The position numbers were made by a program, and so were the translations under genes. Positions 4,826-10,482 of a stretch of 10,482 nt of DNA are shown piece by piece. Under the pieces are notes generated by a model, which ran no database searches, was not told the origin of the DNA, and was given only the letters and a program-made list of their open reading frames with translations. The first letter of the stretch is position 1, and each line of letters begins with the position of its first letter. Source of the stretch: an uncultured Porphyromonadaceae bacterium (lineage in GTDB: Bacteria; Bacteroidota; Bacteroidia; Bacteroidales; Muribaculaceae); assembly GCA_947166165.1 (NCBI GenBank), contig CAMVDK010000098.1, forward strand, positions 1 through 10,482, in the 5' to 3' direction.

Positions 4826-7800
4826 TCAGTTTTTGCGGTTCCTCACCGAGCGTCCGCCCGTGCCGTTGTTGTTGCCCGAGGGTGTGGGGGTGTCGCCGTC
4901 GGGCTCGTCGCCCACTTGTGGTGTGGTGGCTCCGGTGGGCTGGCCTTTCGAGCCGTCGGGCGTGGAGCCGTCGGGCGTGTTGCCGCTTCCCGCCTGGCCG
5001 GCTCGGGCCGATGGCTTGGAGCTCTTGCCCTTGTCCTTGTCGCCGTTTTTGGCGGCTTCGGCTTTGGCTTTGCGCTCGGCCTCGCGTTCGCGTTGACGCT
5101 CCTTGGCCTCGCGGGCTTTCTCCTTGGCCTGCTCCTTCTTGAGCTTGGCTTTCTCCTTGCGCTCCTGCTCCTTGGCCTTCTGGCGCTCTTTGCGTTCTTT
5201 CTCCTTTTGTTTGCGCTCTTGCTTGCGGAGCTTGGCTTTCTCTTTGCGTTCCTGCTCCTTGGCCTTGCGCGCTTCTTCCTGTTCGCGCTTCTTGTCCTTG
5301 ATGGCCTGTTCGCGCGACTTCTGCTCGTTCTTCACCGAGTCGGCGCGGTGCTTGTAGCGGTTCTCGCGCATCTTCTGTGCTTCGCGGTAGGCGCGGTCTT
5401 GGTCTTTCTGGGCCTGCTTGATGCTGTCCTGGCGCATGCGCTCCTGCATCTCCTGCGTCTTCTTGGCCTCCTTTTCGGCCTCGCGGCGTTCGCGTTCGCG
5501 CTGCTTGGCCTCGCGTTCGCGCTGCTTGGCCTCGTAGCGTTCGCGCTGCTTCTCGCTGGCGCCGCCCAGCACGTCTTCTTTCTTCACGTCGGGCTTCTTC
5601 TTGTCGGCCTTCACGCTCTTTTCCGGTTTGTCGGCCTTGTCGGTCTTCTCCTGCTCGGCCTTGTCGGTCTTCTCCGGCTCAGTCTTGTCGGTCTTCTCGG
5701 GTTCGGCCTTGTCGGTCTTCTCCGGCTCGGCCTTGTCGGTCTTCTCGGGCTCGGCCTTGTCGGTCTTCTCGGGCTCAAGTTTGTCGGTCTTCTCGGGCTC
5801 GGGTTTGTCGGTCTTCTCCGGCTCAGTCTTGTCGGTCTTCTCGGGTTCGGCCTTGTCGGTCTTCACGGCCTTTTCGGTCGCAAGTGAGTCGGCGGGAGCG
5901 GCCTGCTTGGTGGCGGCAATCGAGTCGGTTGCGGCGGGCTTCGCCTCCGTGCCGGCCTGCTTGCTGTCGGGCTTAGGCTCTTCGGTGTCGGGCTTCTTGT
6001 CCTGTTTCTTGTCGGGCTTCTTGGAGTCCTTTTTGCCCTTGGCGGCCTTCTTGGCGTCGGGGTCTACGCCCTTTTCGGAGACGTCTTTCTCGTTCTTGCT
6101 CTCGAGGTAGTCGAAGTAGTCCTCAAACGAGCGTCCCTCGGTGAGCAGGAGCTGGAAGTTGCTCTCGCTGATGATGACGAGATGCACTTGTGGCGGTATG
6201 GCCATCGACTCGTCGCTTTCGAACAGCGTGCGGTAGTGCTTCACCTCGCCGAAGTTCTCGAATCCCTTGACCACGAGCAGCCCCAGACGGCCGAAGGTCA
6301 TCTGCTCCAGGTCGTAGTCCTTCACCTTGAAGGCGGTGAAGTTGTGGCGTGCCACCTCGTAGAGCAGCAGGTTGGTGCTCACCGAGTCGGTGGGGTAGAG
6401 CAGCACGAACACCTGGGGCTTGTCGTTGTCCTCGGCAAACGGTGTGAACTTGCGCTCGAGTGCTTCGGGTGTGGTGTCGTTGCTCAGTCGGGTGCTCCAG
6501 AACATGCCACGCGCGTTGCTGCCGCCGCCGGCGAGTTTGCGGCCGGCGTTCAGGTTTTTCACGATGCCCGAGGCCACGGGGGTGATGTCGGTTTCGGGAT
6601 AGCGCTGGAGCATCTCCTTGATGACCTCTTTGAACTTGTCGTAGTTGCGCTGCGTGACGTAGCTGAGCGCGTCGATGAACATGAACTTGGGCATGATTTT
6701 CGACAGCGGGTATTTGCGCATCATCTCGGCGTAGGCCTCGTGGACGGCCTCGTTGTTGTTGGCCAGGTAGTTGGCATAGGCTGCCTCGTACATGTTCTCC
6801 TGGTCGCGCATCATGTTCTTGAGGTTGTCGAAGTAGGCCGGGTCTTGGAGAGCCTGGCCGTACTTGCTGTCGGCAAAGTCGTTCAGGATGAGGTCGCGGT
6901 AGATGTTGGCTCGGCTCGTCTGCCCGCTGCGCATATACATGAGGTACATGTTGTAGTATGTGTCGAGGCGGTAGGTGTTGTCGGGATAGTCGGTGAGCAG
7001 GCGGTTGAACTCGTCGGCCGCGGCGTCGTAGTCCTCGAGTTTGTCCTTGAGGATGACGCCCATGTTGTAGAGTCCTTCCTGAATCACGTCGTGTGCGGCC
7101 TGGATTTGCTCCTCGGTCTTGGGTATTTGCTTGAGGTAGTATTCCTCGTAGTGCGGGTCTTCGGCTCGCTTGAGTGCTTCTTTGTCGACGGCAGTGGAGT
7201 CGCCTGCCAGGCTGTCGCCCATGGCGAGAGTGGTGGAGTCGGCGCCACCGGCCTGGCTGTCGTCGTCGAAGCTGAAGGTGTTCTTGTTGCGCCGCCGCCA
7301 GTTGTCCTCTAGCTTGCGGTTGCCCCAGGCCTGCTGGAAGGCCGTTTTGCCGGCGTTCTTGGTGGCGGTGTTGTAGAAGTACCACGACTTGTCGTTGTTC
7401 ATCTGGTAGCTCTGCGGTGCGTTGGCTCCGCCGTTCTTGTCGCCCAGCGGGTTGCCTTTGGCGCCTTCTTTGGCCAGGTATTCCTCGCGTGCGGCGGCGT
7501 CTTTCTCCTCTTTCTCCTTCTTCTTGAGTTCGTCGATGATTTTCTTGATGACGGCCTTCACCTCATCGTCGCTCATCTTCGAGAGCCTCAGCAGCGAGTC
7601 CTGCAGGGTGACGTTGCCGGCGTAGACGGCCAGCTCGTCGAGCACGTCGCTGCGGTGCTTGAGCATCTTGTAGTTGGGATAGTCCTCGTTGAGCTGGGTG
7701 ATGCCCTCGGAGTAGCAGGGCTGTGCCTTGTCGTACTTGTGCTGGGCGAAGTAAATGCCACCGAGTGTGATTTGGCTGATGGCCTTGTCGACGCCGTTGC

Positions 7801-8860
7801 GCGTGCTCTTCTCGGCGGCTTTGATGTAGCTGTCGATGGCGTTGACGGTGTCCTCGCGCATCATGTACAGGTTGCCGATGGCGTAGTAGATTTGGTCGAG
7901 GTACTCCTTGTTGCGGTCGTAGCGCGTCATGTGCTTGAGCGCGCGCACCTCGCCGGCGATGTCGTAGCCCTGGAACACGGCGCTCTGCTTGATGCGTGCG
8001 TTGAACTTGGTGCGGTAGCTGGAGCTGTTGCTGCTTCCGGCGCGCTTGTAGGCGCGGTAGGCCATCTCCTTATCGCCGGTCTCCTCATAGAGTTGTCCGA
8101 GCAGGAAGTTGAGTCGCACCTTCTGAGCCCCCTTGGCCTTCTTCACGGCCTCCACCAGATGGGGGATGGCCTGGGCGCTCTGGTGCTCCTTTATCAGATA
8201 GTCGGCAAAGGCCAGATGGGCGAGTCCGCGCACGCGTGCGTCGTCGATTTGGTCCACATGGACGTGTGCGAGCACGTTGTCGGCCTCGGAGTTCCACCCC
8301 ATGGCGGTGTAGCTCAGTGCCTCCCACACCTGCGCCTCCTGCACGAGCGCGGGCTTCCAGGTGAAGTGGCGCGAGATGTAACGGAACGTGGCTGCGGCGT
8401 TCAGGAAGTCGCCCTTCATGTACTCGGCCAGGGCCAGCAGATACCAGCAGTTGTGCATGAACGGGTTGTACTCCTCGCGGGCCATCCATTCCTTGTACTT
8501 CGGGTCGCTCTGCTTGCCGCCCTTCTTGGCCGGCTTTTTCTTGATGGAGTGCAGCGAGATGGCCTTCTGCATCTTCTCGATGGTGCGGTCGAAGCTGCCC
8601 TTGGGCTGCGGGGCCTTGCTGTTGCTGCGCGCCTCGGCGGGATGGATGAGCACGCGCTGCGAGTAGTCGTCCTCATATTCGTTTTCCATCTCCTTGATTT
8701 GCTCGTCGTAGTTGGTCTTGCCGTGGTAGTAGACGTTGTAGCGCGTGTTCATCGACTGCCAGAAGCGCGAGCCGGCAGTGTTCTTCTTGGCGCTGCAGGC
8801 TTGCAGCACCAGCACGAGCGTCAACAAGAGCAGGGGTATGTGGCGTAGAATCTTTCTCAT
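4826..8860 (-). CDS. porW: PorW/SprE-like TPR lipoprotein (type IX secretion accessory) with long charged C-terminal tail
   Basis: A 1344-aa lipoprotein with a lipobox ending LQAC (C22). Regions in order: a conserved start SRFWQSMNTRYNVYYHGKTN just after the lipobox; TPR-like helical repeats from about residue 135 to 415 (for example EYMKGDFLNAAATFRYISRH) and from 570 to 735; a compact conserved C-terminal domain about 815-920 (FVLLYPTDS...LLVVKGFENF...EDYFDYLE); a Lys/Glu/Asp-rich linker; an EPEKTDK repeat at about 1004-1075; a K/E/R/Q-rich probable single helix at about 1090-1277; and a Gly/Pro/Thr/Asn-rich tail. The N-terminal RYNVYY-NG-like motif, TPRs and C-terminal domain match, from memory, the SprE/PorW family. 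In Porphyromonas gingivalis PorW is an outer-membrane lipoprotein needed for T9SS, thought to connect the PorK/PorN ring to the Sov translocon. Relatives also occur in species without full T9SS, so T9SS function is inference. The ATG at 8860 is chosen for its signal peptide; an upstream in-frame ATG region (to 8911) adds a non-signal stretch. Confidence 0.8.
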   Translation of the reverse strand: MRKILRHIPLLLLTLVLVLQACSAKKNTAGSRFWQSMNTRYNVYYHGKTNYDEQIKEMENEYEDDYSQRVLIHPAEARSNSKAPQPKGSFDRTIEKMQKAISLHSIKKKPAKKGGKQSDPKYKEWMAREEYNPFMHNCWYLLALAEYMKGDFLNAAATFRYISRHFTWKPALVQEAQVWEALSYTAMGWNSEADNVLAHVHVDQIDDARVRGLAHLAFADYLIKEHQSAQAIPHLVEAVKKAKGAQKVRLNFLLGQLYEETGDKEMAYRAYKRAGSSNSSSYRTKFNARIKQSAVFQGYDIAGEVRALKHMTRYDRNKEYLDQIYYAIGNLYMMREDTVNAIDSYIKAAEKSTRNGVDKAISQITLGGIYFAQHKYDKAQPCYSEGITQLNEDYPNYKMLKHRSDVLDELAVYAGNVTLQDSLLRLSKMSDDEVKAVIKKIIDELKKKEKEEKDAAAREEYLAKEGAKGNPLGDKNGGANAPQSYQMNNDKSWYFYNTATKNAGKTAFQQAWGNRKLEDNWRRRNKNTFSFDDDSQAGGADSTTLAMGDSLAGDSTAVDKEALKRAEDPHYEEYYLKQIPKTEEQIQAAHDVIQEGLYNMGVILKDKLEDYDAAADEFNRLLTDYPDNTYRLDTYYNMYLMYMRSGQTSRANIYRDLILNDFADSKYGQALQDPAYFDNLKNMMRDQENMYEAAYANYLANNNEAVHEAYAEMMRKYPLSKIMPKFMFIDALSYVTQRNYDKFKEVIKEMLQRYPETDITPVASGIVKNLNAGRKLAGGGSNARGMFWSTRLSNDTTPEALERKFTPFAEDNDKPQVFVLLYPTDSVSTNLLLYEVARHNFTAFKVKDYDLEQMTFGRLGLLVVKGFENFGEVKHYRTLFESDESMAIPPQVHLVIISESNFQLLLTEGRSFEDYFDYLESKNEKDVSEKGVDPDAKKAAKGKKDSKKPDKKQDKKPDTEEPKPDSKQAGTEAKPAATDSIAATKQAAPADSLATEKAVKTDKAEPEKTDKTEPEKTDKPEPEKTDKLEPEKTDKAEPEKTDKAEPEKTDKAEPEKTDKTEPEKTDKAEQEKTDKADKPEKSVKADKKKPDVKKEDVLGGASEKQRERYEAKQREREAKQRERERREAEKEAKKTQEMQERMRQDSIKQAQKDQDRAYREAQKMRENRYKHRADSVKNEQKSREQAIKDKKREQEEARKAKEQERKEKAKLRKQERKQKEKERKERQKAKEQERKEKAKLKKEQAKEKAREAKERQREREAERKAKAEAAKNGDKDKGKSSKPSARAGQAGSGNTPDGSTPDGSKGQPTGATTPQVGDEPDGDTPTPSGNNNGTGGRSVRNRKN
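5141..5267 (-). repeat. 87-bp-period internal duplication in the charged tail of the PorW-like gene
   Basis: The 40-bp segments at 5141-5180 and 5228-5267 differ at 3 positions (37/40 identical) and lie exactly 87 bp (29 codons) apart, keeping frame. Both encode the block KAKEQERKEKAKL in the K/E/R-rich helix. This suggests that the helix grew by in-frame duplication. Confidence 0.75.
5637..5852 (-). repeat. 24-bp tandem repeat, nine units, in the PorW-like gene
   Basis: The plus-strand core TTGTCGGTCTTCTC recurs at 5637, 5661, 5685, 5709, 5733, 5757, 5781, 5805 and 5829, exactly 24 bp apart, with a diverged tenth copy starting at 5853. Each unit encodes EPEKTDK plus one variable residue (A, T, P or L); one edge unit reads EQEKTDK. 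Units differ at third positions (TCC/TCG, GGC/GGT) and in the variable codon. Copy number changes would alter length by 8 residues without breaking the frame. Confidence 0.95.
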
Positions 8861-9102
8861 TGGGGCGTGGGCCGTTAGTGCGGTCCTCATCATTAACTTA
8901 ACGCAAGCCACGGCTTTTTATTGCACGCGGCGGCGCACTATTGCCATTGTGGGCGCGCCGCGGGGCTCCAAAGCACGAAGAGCCGCGCCTGGCTTGGCGT
9001 GGCTCTTCGGATGGATGTTGGCGCTTGCTTGCCGCCGGGCGGCCTGCTCCTCGCTCAAAGGCGTGGGCGGCGCTCACCGCGGCAGGCTGGCTGCCAGTGA
9101 TG
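8861..9102. other. Non-coding, hairpin-rich interval between the secreted-protein gene and the PorW-like gene
   Basis: This 242-nt stretch lies between two minus-strand genes and holds no convincing gene. It is G+C-rich with several potential stems: the strong hairpin at 8976-9009 plus short ones such as GCCGC/GCGGC near 9031-9043 and GGCAG/CTGCC near 9082-9096. Near the PorW-like start it turns A+T-richer (8886-8922), but no full TTTG/TAnnTTTG promoter is seen there. The source of PorW-like transcription, own promoter or read-through from the secreted-protein gene, is not evident. Confidence 0.6.
8976..9009 (-). terminator. Strong stem-loop, possible terminator of the secreted-protein gene
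   Basis: The arms are 8976-8989 and 8996-9009: 14 pairs, 13 Watson-Crick and one G-U, with a 6-nt loop. On the minus strand the stem is followed by TGCTTTGG, only a weak U-tract. It lies about 94 nt below the TAA at 9105-9103. It could end most transcripts from the strong promoter at 10346-10377 while allowing some read-through into the PorW-like gene, or it could be an mRNA 3'-end or processing structure. Confidence 0.45.
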
Positions 9103-10317
9103 TTACTTGACGACCTTGGCGGTGCTGGTGGTGCCGTCGGTGTAGGTGGTCACAACGATGTTCATGCCGTCGAAGGGCTTGTTGCTCTCGATGCCGGCCA
9201 CGTTGTAGTAGCGGGTCGAGGCCACGGTGCGGGTGTCGGCCACCTCGTTCACAGCGCTGGGATCGTAGTCCTTGATCTGCAGCCAGTAGATGTCGCTGCG
9301 GTCGGGCTCGGTGATGGGAGTGGTGAACACATCACCCTTGGCCATGCGCGGCACGAGACGGCGCATGCCGTAGTAGATCGACTGGATACCCACATAGTAC
9401 ACATCGCTCAGGATCGGGCTCTGCAGCTGCACGGTGGCGCCACCAGCGGTGACGTTCAGGCCGTTGTCGAAGGTGTAGGGCATCTCGGTGGTGGGCTCGG
9501 CCAGGCCGTAGACCTCGGGGTCGAACTCATAAACCTGGAACTCGCTGCCGGGCTCGGTGGTGCCAACGTCGAGATACAGGCGGTAGCGCAGCAGCTCGGG
9601 GTCGAGCTCGATGCCGTCGACGCTCACGGTGGGCACCTCGCAGGTGATGTTGGCCGTGCAGTTCTCCTCGTCGGCCTCATAGGTGAGCACCTTCGGGGTT
9701 TCGGGCTTCAGCGGCAGCTCAACCACGGTGGTCTCATCCTTGTAGTCGGCATAGCCGGCCCAGCGGCGGGTGTCGTCGTAGAACACGCCGATGCCGTGCT
9801 TGTTGTCGCTGTCCTGGAGAATCAGGTTGTCGCCGGCAATCAGGAAGTTGACCTCGCTCACCTCGGTGTCGCGAAGCACGTAGTTGGTCAGCAGGATCGA
9901 GCCAAAGATGTTGCGGCTGATGGTGCAGGCCCAAATCTCAGCGTTGTAGGGAATCAGGCCATCCCAGTGGTGGATGCGCTGGCCCATGGGAACGGTGATC
10001 ATGTCGCCGTTCTGGACGCCACGCACGTAGGTGCCGGGCGTGAAGAAGGTCACCAGGTCTTTCAGATACACGTAGCCGTCGTTGCCTTTCACAACCTCAA
10101 TCTGGCCTTCTTGGGGAATCTCGACCACATAGCCGTTCTCCATGGCCAGCGAGGTGCCCACGCGGTTGTAGTACACCACCTCGCCCTCGGGGGCTTCGTA
10201 GATGATCTCCTGTTCGGGAATCACGATAGCTGCATCGTTAGCATCCAGAGCATTGGCAGCCATTGGTGCCATCGCCATGGCGACAGCAGCAAGCGAAATC
10301 AATGTAAACTTTTTCAT
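9103..10317 (-). CDS. Secreted protein with signal peptide and T9SS-like C-terminal sorting region
   Basis: A 404-aa protein of otherwise unrecognised function. The N-terminus MKKFTLISLAAVAMAMAP is a clear signal peptide, with a likely signal peptidase I site after A-N-A (residues 21-23) and no lipobox. The body is acidic and looks beta-strand rich, with many V/Y/T residues and no catalytic motif I can identify. The last 49 residues (356-404) start VNEVAD, include TRYYNVAGIE at 368-377 and end GMNIVVTTYTDGTTSTAKVVK-like, with a Gly, beta strands and a terminal basic residue. This resembles type A T9SS C-terminal sorting domains in Bacteroidales (YYNxxG...G.Y.V...DG...K.VV), which direct export through the outer membrane and are cleaved by PorU-type sortases. 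That is inferred by pattern. The ATG at 10317 follows an A/T-rich leader and a strong promoter, and the codons look well adapted, suggesting high expression. The neighbouring PorW-like gene fits the secretion role. Confidence 0.88.
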   Translation of the reverse strand: MKKFTLISLAAVAMAMAPMAANALDANDAAIVIPEQEIIYEAPEGEVVYYNRVGTSLAMENGYVVEIPQEGQIEVVKGNDGYVYLKDLVTFFTPGTYVRGVQNGDMITVPMGQRIHHWDGLIPYNAEIWACTISRNIFGSILLTNYVLRDTEVSEVNFLIAGDNLILQDSDNKHGIGVFYDDTRRWAGYADYKDETTVVELPLKPETPKVLTYEADEENCTANITCEVPTVSVDGIELDPELLRYRLYLDVGTTEPGSEFQVYEFDPEVYGLAEPTTEMPYTFDNGLNVTAGGATVQLQSPILSDVYYVGIQSIYYGMRRLVPRMAKGDVFTTPITEPDRSDIYWLQIKDYDPSAVNEVADTRTVASTRYYNVAGIESNKPFDGMNIVVTTYTDGTTSTAKVVK

Positions 10318-10345
10318 AATTAAATAATATTGGTTAATTGCCCTG

Positions 10346-10377
10346 CAAAATTAGCGGATTCGTTTGAATTATGCAAA
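10346..10377 (-). promoter_or_regulatory. Bacteroidota-type promoter for the secreted-protein gene
   Basis: On the minus strand TTTG (10377-10374) is followed by exactly 20 nt and TAATTTTG (10353-10346), the full -33/-7 consensus. The -7 box continues as TAATTTTGCAG, identical to the kinase promoter. Transcription would start near 10340, leaving a leader of about 22 nt made almost only of A and T before the ATG at 10317. Confidence 0.8.
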
Positions 10378-10453
10378 AGACAGGGCTTGTTATTTTCACT
10401 TTCATTTCAAAACTATTGTTTTCGGTACGGGTATTTGACAGTTAAATAAGGTT

Positions 10454-10478
10454 AAGCCGCTTGCACAGGCGGTTTTTT
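10454..10478 (+). terminator. Intrinsic-terminator-like hairpin at the right edge
   Basis: AAGCCGC (10454-10460) can pair with GCGGTTT (10469-10475), including one G-U pair, around an 8-nt loop. The plus strand continues as a run of six T (10473-10478). By orientation it is a plus-strand terminator, but no plus-strand gene precedes it in 10318-10453. It may be the bidirectional terminator of a minus-strand gene arriving from beyond the right edge, or the end of an unrecognised plus-strand small RNA. Confidence 0.55.
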
Positions 10479-10482
10479 CGTT

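Noticed and set aside
5637..5852. CRISPR array
   Set aside because: The repeats are directly adjacent with no unique spacers, keep a codon period of 8 and lie inside a coding sequence.
4679..5887. 402-codon plus-strand frame coding long Leu/Gly/Val/Phe runs that look like membrane segments
   Set aside because: It is antisense to the K/E-rich tail and 24-bp repeat of the PorW-like gene. Lys and Glu codons read in reverse give Leu and Phe, so the apparent membrane protein is an artefact.
5601..6110. 169-codon plus-strand frame with a SALSVFSG repeat
   Set aside because: It is the antisense reading of the EPEKTDK repeat; the sense frame extends over 1344 codons with a lipoprotein signal and family motifs.
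6182..8848. Long plus-strand frames of 376 and 397 codons opposite the PorW-like gene
   Set aside because: They are rich in Val, Gly, His and Ala, without signal, motif or promoter, and fully antisense to conserved TPR coding sequence.
8941..10323. 460-codon plus-strand frame opposite the secreted-protein gene
   Set aside because: It is antisense to a gene with signal peptide, promoter and sorting-like C-terminus, and its composition (Val, His, Gly, Ala) is that of a shadow frame.

Overview
The window looks like chromosomal DNA of a Bacteroidota bacterium, most likely a gut-type member of the Bacteroidales (Muribaculaceae or Prevotellaceae would fit; the sequence alone does not settle it). 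Three lines of evidence agree. Three promoters have the Bacteroidota form, TTTG then exactly 20 nt then TAATTTTG. Start codons follow A/T-rich leaders without clear Shine-Dalgarno sequences. The proteins belong to typical Bacteroidales families: a PorW/SprE-type lipoprotein, tandem deoxynucleoside kinases, and a secreted protein with a C-terminus like a type IX secretion (T9SS) sorting domain. Coding DNA is G+C-rich, while the intergenic promoter regions are A+T-rich.

Layout, left to right. (1) 1-1985, minus strand: a MATE transporter gene, aroQ (type II 3-dehydroquinase) and the start of a SAM-dependent O-methyltransferase cut by the window edge. They are tightly packed (10-nt gap, then a 4-nt ATGA overlap) and read from one promoter at 2012-2043. 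(2) 2119-2598, plus strand: a small lipoprotein of unknown function, followed by a long imperfect inverted repeat. (3) 2795-4062, plus strand: two tandem paralogous deoxynucleoside kinases, 2 nt apart, behind their own promoter. (4) 4084-8860, minus strand, convergent with the kinases: a 1344-residue PorW/SprE-like TPR lipoprotein, then an L,D-transpeptidase lipoprotein 40 nt downstream. (5) 8861-9102: a non-coding interval rich in hairpins. (6) 9103-10317, minus strand: a secreted protein with a signal peptide and a T9SS-like C-terminus, behind a strong promoter. (7) 10318-10482: upstream region with that promoter and, at the edge, an intrinsic-terminator-like hairpin.

How the genes may work together. 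The right half is a cell-envelope neighbourhood: a predicted T9SS accessory lipoprotein, a peptidoglycan-modifying enzyme and a possible T9SS cargo on one strand. The kinase pair is a purine/pyrimidine deoxynucleoside salvage unit. Its two members differ at the residues that contact the base in human dCK, which suggests divided specificity and perhaps a heterodimer. The left operon joins shikimate-pathway metabolism to an efflux pump and a methyltransferase with no obvious functional link.

I saw no CRISPR array, insertion sequence, tRNA, rRNA or phage gene. The most unusual features are the kinase pair's active-site divergence, the 9-copy 24-bp repeat and highly charged tail of the PorW-like protein, and two structured non-coding intervals. 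I found no clear sign of a wholly new system.
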